From: Sulfitobacter sp. D7 | Lineage (GTDB): Bacteria; Pseudomonadota; Alphaproteobacteria; Rhodobacterales; Rhodobacteraceae | Length of the DNA: 64,000 bases | Direction: 5' to 3' | Assembly: GCF_003611275.1 (NCBI RefSeq) | Contig: NZ_CP020694.1 | Span: forward strand, 2,852,001-2,916,000 | Shown here: one piece after another, positions 19,592 through 28,312 of the stretch | Position numbering within the stretch: position 1 is the first letter of the stretch | Layout: each line of letters starts with the position of its first letter | Program-made: the position numbers and the translations under genes | The notes under the pieces: generated by a model | Seen by the model: the letters and a program-made list of their open reading frames with translations, nothing else | The model's database searches: none | What the model was told of the DNA's origin: nothing

Positions 19592-21355
19592 TTAGCTGGT
19601 AAAACTGCCGTAAGGAATGAAACGGACGAGATCGCCGGGCGCAATGTCGCGCGCGGTCTCGTCCAACTCGACCAGCCCTTCGGCCCAGCTTAGCCCGCTG
19701 ATACGCCCCGATCCTTCGGAGGCGAAAACCTCCGCCCGGCCATCGCGCATCCGGGCGCGCAGGTATTCGCGCCGCCCGGCCTTTTTACGTTTCTCAAAGG
19801 CGGCAAGCACATCAAAGCCCTGCGGTTCCTGCCAGCCGCCCCCGGCAAGCAGCGTCATGGCGGGCCGCGCGAAAATCAACGAACAGACCATCGCCGCCAC
19901 CGGATTGCCTGGCAGCCCGAACACCGGCACGCCTTGCCACAGGCCAAGCGCCAAAGGCCGCCCCGGCTTCACCGCGATCCGCCAAAGCTGCATCGCTCCC
20001 GTCTCGGTCAACAGGGCCGAGACGTGGTCTTCGTCCCCCGCCGAAGCGCCGCCGCTGGTCAGGATCACATCCACCTGCCCCGCCGCCGCGTCGAGCCTTG
20101 CGCGCAGCGCCGCGCGGTCGTCGGCCACGCGGCCCAGATCGACGGTCTCGTGCCCAAAGTCCGTCGCGAGTTGCAGCAACATGGGGCGGTTGGCGTCGTA
20201 AATCTGCCCGTCGCGTGCTGCCTCCCCCATCTCGACCAATTCGTCGCCGGTTGAGATCACGCCGACCTTCAATCGCTTGCGTAGGCGCACCTCTGCCACA
20301 CCTGCTGCCGCCATCAATGCCAGTTCCGCCGGACCAACGCGCGTGCCTGCGGCGAGGATCACATCGCCGGCTTGTACATCCTCTCCGGCTTTGCGGGTGT
20401 TCGCCCCCTGTTTCACCGGTCCGTGAAACCGCAACATGCCGCCCTCGGCAGTCACGTCTTCTTGCAGGATCACGGTATCCACGCCCTCAGGCAGCGCCGC
20501 GCCGGTCAGCACGCGGATCGCTTGGCCCGCAGGCACTGCGCCGGGGCGATCCCCTGCCGCTGCACGGCCCGGCACCAGCGGAAGCTCATGCAACCCTTCG
20601 CCGCGCCCACCGGCAAAACCGTAGCCATCGACCGCCGTGTTCGGCAGCGGCGGGTTCGCGCGGAGGGCTGTGACATCTTCGGCCACGATACGCCCCCCGG
20701 CATCGGCGGCGGGAAAGGTTTCCGCCCCAGTCACAGGGTGGAGGCGCTCTTTCAACAGCGCCAGCGCATCATCCACCGGGGTCCAATGCACGCCGGGTGG
20801 GAGGGCAAAGCAATCGTTGCGCAGGGGCGGGGGTGCGGTGGTGGCAGGTGCCGTTGGGGCGGCGATCAGCCCCACTTCGCGCAGGATGAAATCGGCAATC
20901 GCACGGGTGTCGTTCAGGTCAAAAACAGGCCGGTCCATCTCAAGCGCCACGTCGCTGGCCACCGCCCGCACCGTCGGGTCATCCGGCGCGATCAGCGCGT
21001 TTCCGGTCTCGGCCCGGTGCGCTTCGACCTTGGGATGGCCATCGCGTTTGTAGCCTTCGATCAGCACCAGATCGACAGGCGAAAGCCGCGCCAGATGCGC
21101 GTCGAGCGGTGGCTCTTCGGCCCCGCGCAACTCATGCATCAAGGCAAAGCGCGCGCCGGAGGCCAGCAGCACCTCGCGCGCGCCCGCGACGCGGTGGCGG
21201 TGGCTGTCCTTGCCGGGGTGGTCCACGTCGAAAGTGTGATGCGCATGTTTGACGGTCGAGACGGTGAAGCCGCGCCCGGTGATCTCGGCCACCAACCGCT
21301 CCATCAATCCGGTCTTGCCCGCGTTCTTCCAACCGACGACACCGTAAACCCTCAT
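19592..21355 (-). CDS. Fused MobB-MoeA molybdenum cofactor protein
   Basis: A 587-residue fusion. Residues 1-165 are MobB: VYGVVGWKNAGKTGLMERL is the P-loop, then KHAHHTFDVDHPGKDS. After a Pro/Ala linker, residues 190-587 are MoeA: ALPPGVHWTPVDDAL, NTAVDGYGFAG, VGVISTGDELVE, LTSGGASAGDEDHV and GLPGNPVAAMV. MoeA inserts molybdate into adenylylated molybdopterin; MobB assists guanine-dinucleotide attachment by MobA. mobA starts just upstream and overlaps by 4 bases, so cofactor loading and nucleotide addition are co-expressed. Confidence 0.93.
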   Translation of the reverse strand: MRVYGVVGWKNAGKTGLMERLVAEITGRGFTVSTVKHAHHTFDVDHPGKDSHRHRVAGAREVLLASGARFALMHELRGAEEPPLDAHLARLSPVDLVLIEGYKRDGHPKVEAHRAETGNALIAPDDPTVRAVASDVALEMDRPVFDLNDTRAIADFILREVGLIAAPTAPATTAPPPLRNDCFALPPGVHWTPVDDALALLKERLHPVTGAETFPAADAGGRIVAEDVTALRANPPLPNTAVDGYGFAGGRGEGLHELPLVPGRAAAGDRPGAVPAGQAIRVLTGAALPEGVDTVILQEDVTAEGGMLRFHGPVKQGANTRKAGEDVQAGDVILAAGTRVGPAELALMAAAGVAEVRLRKRLKVGVISTGDELVEMGEAARDGQIYDANRPMLLQLATDFGHETVDLGRVADDRAALRARLDAAAGQVDVILTSGGASAGDEDHVSALLTETGAMQLWRIAVKPGRPLALGLWQGVPVFGLPGNPVAAMVCSLIFARPAMTLLAGGGWQEPQGFDVLAAFEKRKKAGRREYLRARMRDGRAEVFASEGSGRISGLSWAEGLVELDETARDIAPGDLVRFIPYGSFTS

Positions 21356-21954
21356 GCCATCGCCTCTGCTTTCGCCAAATCCTCGGGCGTGTTCACGTTG
21401 AAGAAAGCGGCCTCATCGGGGAACAGCGCCTCGCGCCCGTCGTGCTGTTCGGTCCAGAGCACCACCTTGCGCAGCCCGCCCGCCAAAGCGCTGCGCAGAT
21501 CGTCGCGCAGCGCCACGGGCCAGAGGCCAAAGGTCGGATGCCGCGCCGTGCCGCGTTTCACGTCCGGCGTCGCGGCCAAGGCGAGCGGATGGGCCATATC
21601 ATCAGCGGCGAGTAGCAGACGGGGAACCAGATCACAGGGGAAGAAAGGCGTATCGGCAGCGGCGGTCACAATCGTATCGGCCCCCTGTTCGGCGGCCCAG
21701 TCGAGCCCGGCCAGCACGCCCGCAAGCGGCCCGGCGAAACCCTCGATACTGTCCGCCAGCACCGGCAGGCCCAGATCCGCAAAGCGCGCCGCATCGCCAT
21801 TGGCATTGAGCGCAAGTCCCGCGACCTGCGGCTCCAGCCGGTCGATCACCGAGGATAGCAGCGTGCCCTGCCCCAGCGGCAGCAAGCCCTTATCACCGCC
21901 GCCCATACGGGTCGCCTGCCCGCCCGCCAGAATGACGCCAAGTGGTTGTTTCAT
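21352..21954 (-). CDS. mobA: Molybdenum cofactor guanylyltransferase
   Basis: A 200-residue nucleotidyltransferase with the MobA signature GVILAGGQATRMGGGDKGLLPL at residues 6-27 and TAAADTPFFPCDLVPRL. It transfers GMP from GTP to Mo-molybdopterin to form the MGD cofactor of DMSO-reductase-type enzymes. Only 4 bases separate it from the fdhD stop, and it overlaps the mobB-moeA start. The order fdhD-mobA-mobBmoeA points to formate dehydrogenase maturation. Confidence 0.94.
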   Translation of the reverse strand: MKQPLGVILAGGQATRMGGGDKGLLPLGQGTLLSSVIDRLEPQVAGLALNANGDAARFADLGLPVLADSIEGFAGPLAGVLAGLDWAAEQGADTIVTAAADTPFFPCDLVPRLLLAADDMAHPLALAATPDVKRGTARHPTFGLWPVALRDDLRSALAGGLRKVVLWTEQHDGREALFPDEAAFFNVNTPEDLAKAEAMA

Positions 21955-21958
21955 CGCT

Positions 21959-22843
21959 TTATTCCTTCGCGCCTTTGCGCCCGCTTTTGCGCGGCTCCTC
22001 GGCCACGGTGGTCGGATCCGCGTCGCGGATCAACCGCCCCTCGCCCGCCAGACAGGTAAATCGCTGCCCGCGCATCCGCCCGATCAGCGTAAGATTCACC
22101 TGCTGCGCAATCTCCACCCCCCAAGCGGTGAAGCCCGAGCGGGACGCCAGCACCGGAATGCCCATCATCGCCGTCTTGATCACCATCTCAGAGGTCAGCC
22201 GCCCGGTGGTATAGAGCACTTTATCCTCGGCCCCGACCCCTTCGGAGAGCATCCAACCCGCGATCTTGTCGACCGCGTTGTGACGGCCCACATCCTCCAT
22301 ATAGACCAGCGGTCGGTCGCCTTGGCACAGCACGGTGCCGTGGATCGCCCCGGCCTCAAGATAAAGGCTCGGCGTCCGGTTGATCTTGGCCGCGAGCGCG
22401 TAAAGGTCCGAGGTGCGCACCGGCGTGTCGGGCAAGCGCACATCGGCCAGCCCCTCCATCATATCACCAAAGACCGTGCCCACGGCGCAACCGCTGGTGC
22501 GGGTCTTGCGCTGCATCTTGTCTTCGTAATCGGTGGCGCGTTTGGTGCGCACGACGACGGTCTCAAGCTCTTCGTCATAGTCGACGCCGGTGATCTCTTC
22601 GTCCGGGCGCAGCATCCCCTGATTGCGCAGAAAGCCGAGCGCCAGATAGGCCGGGTAATCGCCAATGGTCATGGCGGTCACGATCTCTTGTCGGTTGAGG
22701 AATATCGTCAGGGGGCGTTCTTCGACCACATTGATCGCCACCTCCGCGCCGGTGTGATCCACGCCAGAGACATTCCGCGTCAGTCGAACAGCAGTGGGAT
22801 CGGGGGCGATCAGATAATTGCTAAGTTCATTGTCGCGGGCCAA
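21959..22843 (-). CDS. fdhD: Formate dehydrogenase accessory sulfurtransferase FdhD
   Basis: A 294-residue FdhD. ERPLTIFLNRQEIVTAMTIG, YMEDVGRHNAVDKIAG and LYTTGRLTSEMVIK are family motifs. It carries sulfur from a cysteine desulfurase to the Mo-bis-MGD cofactor of formate dehydrogenase. Only one cysteine, C119 in RTSGCAVGTVFGD, stands where E. coli FdhD has a CxxC pair; the second position is Gly. I believe this single-Cys form is common in alphaproteobacteria, but did not check. The formate dehydrogenase genes themselves are outside the window. Confidence 0.93.
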   Translation of the reverse strand: MARDNELSNYLIAPDPTAVRLTRNVSGVDHTGAEVAINVVEERPLTIFLNRQEIVTAMTIGDYPAYLALGFLRNQGMLRPDEEITGVDYDEELETVVVRTKRATDYEDKMQRKTRTSGCAVGTVFGDMMEGLADVRLPDTPVRTSDLYALAAKINRTPSLYLEAGAIHGTVLCQGDRPLVYMEDVGRHNAVDKIAGWMLSEGVGAEDKVLYTTGRLTSEMVIKTAMMGIPVLASRSGFTAWGVEIAQQVNLTLIGRMRGQRFTCLAGEGRLIRDADPTTVAEEPRKSGRKGAKE

Positions 22844-22878
22844 TTGTATCCCCTTCCGGTTAGGTCTAAGCCTTTGAC

Positions 22879-22884
22879 ATTATA
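22879..22884 (-). promoter_or_regulatory. Candidate -10 element of the fdhD operon
   Basis: A perfect TATAAT reads on the minus strand, 36 bases before the fdhD start. No good -35 hexamer is found at the usual distance, so an activator may be needed. Confidence 0.3.
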
Positions 22885-22898
22885 TTTAAGAGTTCGTC

Positions 22899-23621
22899 AT
22901 GGCCATCACCACCACCAAATCCGCCTATCGCAAAGGTATCGTTGACGCATTGCCTTTCGTGCTGGTGATCATCCCCTTCGCCTCTCTCTTTGGTCTATTG
23001 GCGACAGAGGCCGGGTTGAACGTATTCGAGACGCTGACATTCTCGATCATGGTGATCGCCGGGGCCGCGCAGTTCACGGCGCTGCAACTGTTGCAAGAAG
23101 ACGTACCCACGGCCATCGTGCTGGCCTCGGCGCTGGCGGTGAACCTGCGCATGGCGATGTATTCGGCCTCTCTCACCCCGTGGATCGGCGGCGCGCCGCT
23201 GTGGCAGCGGGCGCTGGCGGCCTATATGACGGTCGATCAATCCTATGTGGCGGCGATGACCCAATATGAGCGGGAACCGCAGATGACGGTGCCGCAGCGG
23301 ATGGCCTATTTCTTTGGAACCGTGACGCCGGTGGTGCCGCTTTGGTATATCTTCACGCTGATTGGCGCGATGGTTGGCTCCAGCGTGCCGGACAGTTGGG
23401 CGCTGGACTTTGCCATCCCGATCACCTTTCTGGCCATGATCGCGCCGATGTTTCGCACACTGGCCCATGTGGCGGCGGCGCTTGTTGCGGTGATCGTGAG
23501 CCTCATCGCTGTCGATGTGCCCTATGCGCTTGGGCTGATCATCGCGGGGCTTGCTGGCATGATCACCGGCGCGCAGGTCGAGGCGTGGATGGAACGGCGC
23601 AAACCGGGGAGCACGGCATGA
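22899..23621 (+). CDS. azlC: AzlC-family branched-chain amino acid exporter, large subunit
   Basis: A 240-residue inner-membrane protein with about five to six hydrophobic segments. It begins KSAYRKGIVDALPFVLVIIP, and GAAQFTALQLL and LRMAMYSASLTPWI are AzlC (LIV-E permease) motifs. With AzlD it forms a branched-chain amino acid efflux pair. The stop overlaps the azlD start by 4 bases (ATGA). Confidence 0.88.
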   Translation: MAITTTKSAYRKGIVDALPFVLVIIPFASLFGLLATEAGLNVFETLTFSIMVIAGAAQFTALQLLQEDVPTAIVLASALAVNLRMAMYSASLTPWIGGAPLWQRALAAYMTVDQSYVAAMTQYEREPQMTVPQRMAYFFGTVTPVVPLWYIFTLIGAMVGSSVPDSWALDFAIPITFLAMIAPMFRTLAHVAAALVAVIVSLIAVDVPYALGLIIAGLAGMITGAQVEAWMERRKPGSTA

Positions 23622-23947
23622 TGATCGACAGAACCTCACTTTGGATCGTGATCATCGGTCTTGGGCTGGGCAGCTTTTTCCTGCGCTTTGTCTTTACCGG
23701 ATTGGTCGGCAACAAGCAGATGCCCGCGTGGCTGTTGCGGCATCTGCGTTATACCGCCGTGGCGATTCTGCCCGCGCTGGTGGCACCGCAGGTGCTTTGG
23801 CCCTCGGGCACGGACGGGCAGTTCGACCTGCCGCGTGTGACTGCGGCGGTGGTCACGCTGGGCGTGGGACTGGCGAGCAAGAACGTGCTCGCCGCGATCC
23901 TGTCAGGGGCCGCGGCGCTCTATGGGATGCTCTATCTGGTGGGGTAA
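23618..23947 (+). CDS. azlD: AzlD-family small subunit of the amino acid exporter
   Basis: A 109-residue hydrophobic protein with three to four membrane segments and the family pattern LRHLRYTAVAILPALVAPQVL. It pairs with AzlC in branched-chain amino acid export. The ATG lies inside the azlC stop region, so translation is coupled. It converges on a lipoprotein gene with 9 bases between the two coding regions. Confidence 0.87.
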   Translation: MMIDRTSLWIVIIGLGLGSFFLRFVFTGLVGNKQMPAWLLRHLRYTAVAILPALVAPQVLWPSGTDGQFDLPRVTAAVVTLGVGLASKNVLAAILSGAAALYGMLYLVG

Positions 23948-23956
23948 GCGCGGGCG

Positions 23957-24565
23957 CTACTGGCGGGCCAGTTGCGCTGCACGCAGGGCGTCGATCACAT
24001 CGCCCTCATCATCTTCGTAATATTTCGTTGTGGTGACACCCGGCAGAGTCTCAAACCGTTCTTGCAGCTTGACGGGGTAGAACGTCGACCCAACGCTTTG
24101 AAAGCCGGGGATTTGGCTGAGAATGCCGCTGGTGGCATTGGCGCAAAATGCACCGGGCACCGCCCCGTTGGAGGTCACCAACCGAAGCGCCCGTTCGGCC
24201 ACTTCGGGGCTGACCGGGATTTCCTGACTGACCACATGAAAGGTGCTGCGGGCATGGGCGGATTTATAGGCCTGCAGCCACGCGGGCGTCACCCCGTAGA
24301 GCACATCGCCCCGCTCGGCCATCCGCGCGTCCCGGAACGATCCGGCGGGGTCAAAGATCACCCGCTGCGAGCCGTTTACCATCAGGGCAGTATGTCCGCC
24401 GCTGCCGGTGCGGTTGTTCACCATGGTCATCAAAGTGAGGGAGGGCGGCTCGGGCGAGCGATAGGCCGCACGCGCCACGACATCGGGCGGGCTATCGGGG
24501 CTTTGATCCACCGAACAGCCAGCCAGAACGCCTACCAAGGCAATCGTCGTCAAGAGAGTTTTCAA
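23957..24565 (-). CDS. Lipoprotein of unknown function with a possible papain-like His/Asp/Cys triad
   Basis: A 202-residue protein with a lipobox (LAGC, lipidated Cys17). The body has GGHTALMV (H58), VIFDPAGSF (D72) and PGAFCANATSGILSQ (C141). This His-then-Cys order, with the Cys at a helix start, resembles circularly permuted papain/NlpC-P60 hydrolases such as the YiiX group. This is pattern-based inference; no family was recognised with certainty. It is encoded 33 bases downstream of the CoxIV microprotein on the same strand. Confidence 0.7.
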   Translation of the reverse strand: MKTLLTTIALVGVLAGCSVDQSPDSPPDVVARAAYRSPEPPSLTLMTMVNNRTGSGGHTALMVNGSQRVIFDPAGSFRDARMAERGDVLYGVTPAWLQAYKSAHARSTFHVVSQEIPVSPEVAERALRLVTSNGAVPGAFCANATSGILSQIPGFQSVGSTFYPVKLQERFETLPGVTTTKYYEDDEGDVIDALRAAQLARQ

Positions 24566-24598
24566 AGGGTTACCCTCTCACGCAGGGATAGGGCGTGA

Positions 24599-24733
24599 TC
24601 AACCGGCAAAGATCGCCAGCAGAACCAGGATCGCCAGGATGACAACGGCGCTGCGCGTCACGAAGGTCATGAACCCGTCAAAGGTCTTTTGCTGTGGTTC
24701 GTAATTCATGCTGCCGTGTTCGTGTTCAGCCAT
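24599..24733 (-). CDS. aa3-type cytochrome c oxidase subunit IV
   Basis: A 44-residue protein starting MAEHEHGSMNYEPQQKTFDG, followed by one membrane helix (FVTRSAVVVILAILVLLAIF). This matches the short bacterial CoxIV family that is the fourth subunit of Paracoccus/Rhodobacter aa3 oxidases, where it contacts subunits I and III. GGGAGAC precedes the ATG. The other cox genes are not in the window, as is usual for this subunit. Confidence 0.88.
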   Translation of the reverse strand: MAEHEHGSMNYEPQQKTFDGFMTFVTRSAVVILAILVLLAIFAG

Positions 24734-24888
24734 TTTCGTCTCCCTAAGACAATCTGTTGGCGCTGATTAACCTATTCGTAACACCCTGTCACGGGGGGAT
24801 GATAATCAGAAAACCATACTAGCGTTACGCGAAATTACGCGCTAGAGGGGAATCTTACACTTGCGCGCACGCGAAAGAGTCGTGCAGG

Positions 24889-25347
24889 TCAGGTCTCTTC
24901 CAGATCGGCGACCAAACGAAAGCCGATCCTTTGCGGTGCGGCATCGGGCACTTTCTTTGGCAGGGCCCGCAACATCACGTTTAACTGCCCCACATGCTGC
25001 ACCAATTGCGCCCGCGCCCCTGCCGGATCGACGCCGTAAAATGTGATGATGTCGGGGTCGAAATACCCCATGCCTTCGATCCGCAGCACCCCGGCGTCGC
25101 CCCCGGCAAAGCCAATCGCCGCCTCATGGTCATTGTCGAGCTTTTCTTCAAAATTCTTGAGATAAAGCACGACCCGCTCATAGGCCCATTGCGCGGGCGA
25201 CTTCTGTTTCACCGGCTTGTCGGTTACCGATTTGGGCAGCGGCTGGTCGCCTGACTTGGGCTGATCCGCGCCTGTATGCACCTCATGCATACGCGGCAGT
25301 GCGGCCTCCTCATAGGCTTCGGCCGCCGTTTTCACCTCATCGCCCAT
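24889..25347 (-). CDS. DUF6173-family protein
   Basis: A 152-residue soluble protein. The conserved part is QWAYERVVLYLKNFEEKLD followed by GFAGGDAGVLRIEGMGYFDPD, and LVQHVGQLNVMLRALPK near the end, which fits DUF6173; no activity is known. It is 3 bases downstream of the metallo-hydrolase stop region, as the third gene of the acyl-CoA dehydrogenase operon. Confidence 0.75.
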   Translation of the reverse strand: MGDEVKTAAEAYEEAALPRMHEVHTGADQPKSGDQPLPKSVTDKPVKQKSPAQWAYERVVLYLKNFEEKLDNDHEAAIGFAGGDAGVLRIEGMGYFDPDIITFYGVDPAGARAQLVQHVGQLNVMLRALPKKVPDAAPQRIGFRLVADLEET

Positions 25348-25350
25348 CGC

Positions 25351-26427
25351 TCACCCCTTGCGCTGATACACCCATGCGCCATCCGCCTCACGCAACACGC
25401 GCGTGGCCTCTCCGGCTTGGTAAAGGTGGCTCAGATGGGCGACGGCTTCAACCAGCGCTAGGCCATATTCCGCCTCGCCAATGCTGCGCTTGAACAGCGG
25501 CGCGAAGCATTCCGAGGCCGATTTCGGCGTGTCGATATAGGCCAGCAGGCGGCGCAGGGCGCTGTGGTGGTTCTCGATCAACTGTTTAAGTCGCGTCGGC
25601 AGGCCGGTGAAGGGCAGTTTGTGCCCGCCAAGTACCAGATGATCCTCGCGCGCCAAGGGTAGGAAACGCTCGCAAGCCTCCAACCATTCGCCGATGGGGT
25701 CGGCCATGGGCTCCGTCGGGTAGACGCCGATGTTGGGGCTGATGGAGGGCAGGATTTGATCCCCCGCGATCACCAAATTGTCATCCCGGCTCCAGAAAGT
25801 GGCGTGTTCGGGCGCATGGCCATTGCCGATATGCACATCCCAATCGCGCCCGCCCATGCGGATCACGTCATCCTGCCGGATCCGGGTGAAGCCTAGCGGC
25901 AGCGGGGCCACGACGTCGGAAAAATTAAAAGGCCGTTCGTTGGCGCGTTTGTCGTAGAGCTCCGCCGCCATGCCCGATTTACGATAAAACGACAGGGATT
26001 CGGCGACCGGCACCTCTTGCACGTCCAACGTCAGCATCCGCGCGGTGAGCCATGCGGTCCGTGTGGTGACCAGTTCCGCGCCATGCTCCGTCTGCAACCA
26101 ACCGGCAAGGCCGATGTGATCGGGGTGATGATGGGTGACGACCACGCGCGAGATCGGTTTGCGGCCCAGCGGTCCGGCCATCAGCCCCTGCCAGATGTCC
26201 TTTGCCCGGCGCGAAGCGAAACCGGTGTCGATCACCGTCCAGCTGTCACCTTCGTCCAGCGCATAGACGTTGACGTGATCCAGCTTCATCGGCAGCGGCA
26301 GGCGGAACCAAAGCACCCCCGGCGCCACTTCTATCGCCTCCCCCTCGGCGGGGGGCACGTCCCATGGATAGCGCAGCCCCTTGGGCGGTTTCGGCGTGGT
26401 GGCGGAGAGGGTGGCCTGTTCTGTCAT
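25351..26427 (-). CDS. Metallo-beta-lactamase-fold hydrolase
   Basis: A 358-residue protein. VVTHHHPDHIGLAGWL is the HxHxDH zinc motif; further ligands fit the His of GNGHAPEHATF and Asp of VIAGDQILP. A C-terminal winged-helix-like domain (HHSALRRLLAYIDTPKSASE) resembles LACTB2/RNase-Z-like hydrolases. The substrate is unknown; thioester cleavage would suit its operon partner. The ATG shares one base with the acyl-CoA dehydrogenase stop (TGATG). Confidence 0.85.
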   Translation of the reverse strand: MTEQATLSATTPKPPKGLRYPWDVPPAEGEAIEVAPGVLWFRLPLPMKLDHVNVYALDEGDSWTVIDTGFASRRAKDIWQGLMAGPLGRKPISRVVVTHHHPDHIGLAGWLQTEHGAELVTTRTAWLTARMLTLDVQEVPVAESLSFYRKSGMAAELYDKRANERPFNFSDVVAPLPLGFTRIRQDDVIRMGGRDWDVHIGNGHAPEHATFWSRDDNLVIAGDQILPSISPNIGVYPTEPMADPIGEWLEACERFLPLAREDHLVLGGHKLPFTGLPTRLKQLIENHHSALRRLLAYIDTPKSASECFAPLFKRSIGEAEYGLALVEAVAHLSHLYQAGEATRVLREADGAWVYQRKG

Positions 26428-28154
26428 CAGCTTCTCAGGTCTTCGACATCAAGCGCATAGAGGTCTTCGGCCCCCGCCTGCGCATGGGCCAGCAGCCCCT
26501 GATGCTCGGGCAAGAGGCGTTGGATGTAAAATCGCGCCAGCTTTTCACGTGCACCGCTGCCGCCTGCGGCTTTCTCGGCCATGGCGGCTTGCAAATGCAG
26601 ATGCCCGCCCAGCACACGGGCAAAGGCGCGCAGGTAAGGCACGGCCCCGGCGAAGCGCTCGTTCATGTCCTTTTGCGCGGTCATCCATTCGGTCGCTTCG
26701 CGCAGGGTCTCGCTGGCTTGCCAGACGGCATCGGCCATGCGGGGAAACGGGTCGCGCGCGGTCTCGGCATCGGCTTCGATTTCGTCCAGCAGCCGGTTCG
26801 CTGCCTCACCGCCGTCCATCATTTTGCGGGCGACAAGGTCCATCGCCTGAATGCCGTTGGTGCCCTCATAAATCGCCGTGACGCGTACATCGCGGCTGAA
26901 CTGCGCAGCGCCGGTTTCTTCGATAAAGCCCATGCCGCCATGCACCTGCACGCCCATCTCGGCAACGCTCATGCCTACGTCAGTGCCGAAAGCCTTGGTG
27001 ATCGGCGTCAGGAACGCCGCCCGCGCCGCCCATTCGTCGCCCTGCCCGGCGCGCGCCATGTCGCTGGCATAGGCACAGCTGAGCGCAATCGCGCGGGAGG
27101 CAAAAATATCGGCCTTCATGCTTAGCAGCATCCGGCGCACATCGGCATGATCCACGATCGTGCCAGTGCCGCCCTCAACGGGCGAACGGCCCTGCTTGCG
27201 CTCCAGCGCATAGTCCAGCGCAAGTTGATAGGCCCCTTCAGCGGCCCCAATGCCCTGCTCTCCAACGCCTAGCCGCGCATTGTTCATCATCGTAAACATC
27301 GCCGCCATGCCGCCGCCCTCGCGGCCGATGATCCAGCCGGTGGCATTGTCATATTGCATCACCGCGGTGGGCGAGCCGTGCAGCCCCATCTTATGCTCAA
27401 GGCTGACAACGCTGACGCCATTGCGCTGGCCCGGCTCCCCATTCTCATCGGGGATGAACTTGGGCACGAGGAAAAGACTGATCCCCTTGGTCCCCGCAGG
27501 CGCACCCGGCAAACGCGCGAGGACGAGATGGCAGACATTGCCCGCAAAATCATTGTCGCCCCAAGAGATATAGATTTTCTGGCCCGAAACCGCGTAGGTC
27601 CCGTCGGCATTGTCCTCCGCCCGGCTGCTGAGCGCGCCCACGTCCGACCCTGCCTGCGGCTCGGTCAGGTTCATCGTGCCGGTCCATTCGCCGCTGATCA
27701 GCTTGGGCAGGTAGAGGGTCTTGATCGTGTCGCTTGCGTGATGCTCCAACGCTTCGATCTGGCCTTGGCTCATCAAAGGTGCGAGTTGCAGCGACAGGCA
27801 AGCGCCGCTCATCATCTCGTTGACTGCGCTGGTCAGGGTCATCGGCAGGCCCATGCCGCCGAATTCAGGGTCGGCCGACATGCCGATCCAACCGCCCTCG
27901 GCAATCGCGGCAAAGCCTTCGGCAAAACCCGGAGAGGTCCGCACGATGCCGTTCTCCAACTTCGCGGGATGCAGATCGCCGCCACGTTGCAGGGGCGCCA
28001 GCACGTCATTACAAAGCCGCCCCGCCTCCTCCAAAATTGCGCCGGTCAAGTCATCGGTGGCCTCGGCGTAGCGGTCAGTGGCGCGGAGGGCTGCGAAATC
28101 CAGCACATCTTCGATCAGAAAACGGTAGTCATCCACGGCGGCGCGGTACGGCAT
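26427..28154 (-). CDS. Acyl-CoA dehydrogenase (FadE5/DmdC-like long form)
   Basis: A 575-residue flavoenzyme, longer than classical acyl-CoA dehydrogenases because of an extra C-terminal helical domain. MNLTEPQAGSDVGALSSRA is the flavin loop, and AIYEGTNGIQAMDLV carries the catalytic Glu. The N-terminus MPYRAAVDDYRFLIEDVLDF is like that of the DmdC family (methylmercaptopropionyl-CoA dehydrogenase in DMSP demethylation) and of FadE5-type enzymes; which substrate applies cannot be told. The start at 28154 follows CAGGAGG. Electrons would go to ETF and then ETF-QO, also in this window. Confidence 0.9.
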   Translation of the reverse strand: MPYRAAVDDYRFLIEDVLDFAALRATDRYAEATDDLTGAILEEAGRLCNDVLAPLQRGGDLHPAKLENGIVRTSPGFAEGFAAIAEGGWIGMSADPEFGGMGLPMTLTSAVNEMMSGACLSLQLAPLMSQGQIEALEHHASDTIKTLYLPKLISGEWTGTMNLTEPQAGSDVGALSSRAEDNADGTYAVSGQKIYISWGDNDFAGNVCHLVLARLPGAPAGTKGISLFLVPKFIPDENGEPGQRNGVSVVSLEHKMGLHGSPTAVMQYDNATGWIIGREGGGMAAMFTMMNNARLGVGEQGIGAAEGAYQLALDYALERKQGRSPVEGGTGTIVDHADVRRMLLSMKADIFASRAIALSCAYASDMARAGQGDEWAARAAFLTPITKAFGTDVGMSVAEMGVQVHGGMGFIEETGAAQFSRDVRVTAIYEGTNGIQAMDLVARKMMDGGEAANRLLDEIEADAETARDPFPRMADAVWQASETLREATEWMTAQKDMNERFAGAVPYLRAFARVLGGHLHLQAAMAEKAAGGSGAREKLARFYIQRLLPEHQGLLAHAQAGAEDLYALDVEDLRS

Positions 28155-28312
28155 ATCATATCCTCCTGAAAGGCGCGCTTGATCTGGCAAGCCTGACATG
28201 GCCCTGATAAAGGCTGGTTTATGTTGCCGCCAGCATGAAATGCCCGGCCGCCCCCCGCAACCCAAACGCGGCGTCACGGGATGCTGCAGGATTAGACAGG
28301 ATTAGCCCTGCT

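Noticed and set aside
22874..22902. TTGACA at 22874 as a -35 for azlC
   Set aside because: The matching -10 would fall on the azlC start codon, so it cannot serve that gene.
20372..22945. An 857-residue open frame on the plus strand
   Set aside because: It runs antisense to mobB-moeA, mobA and fdhD, all strongly recognised. Its composition (Arg, His and Gly rich) is typical of antisense frames in high-GC DNA.
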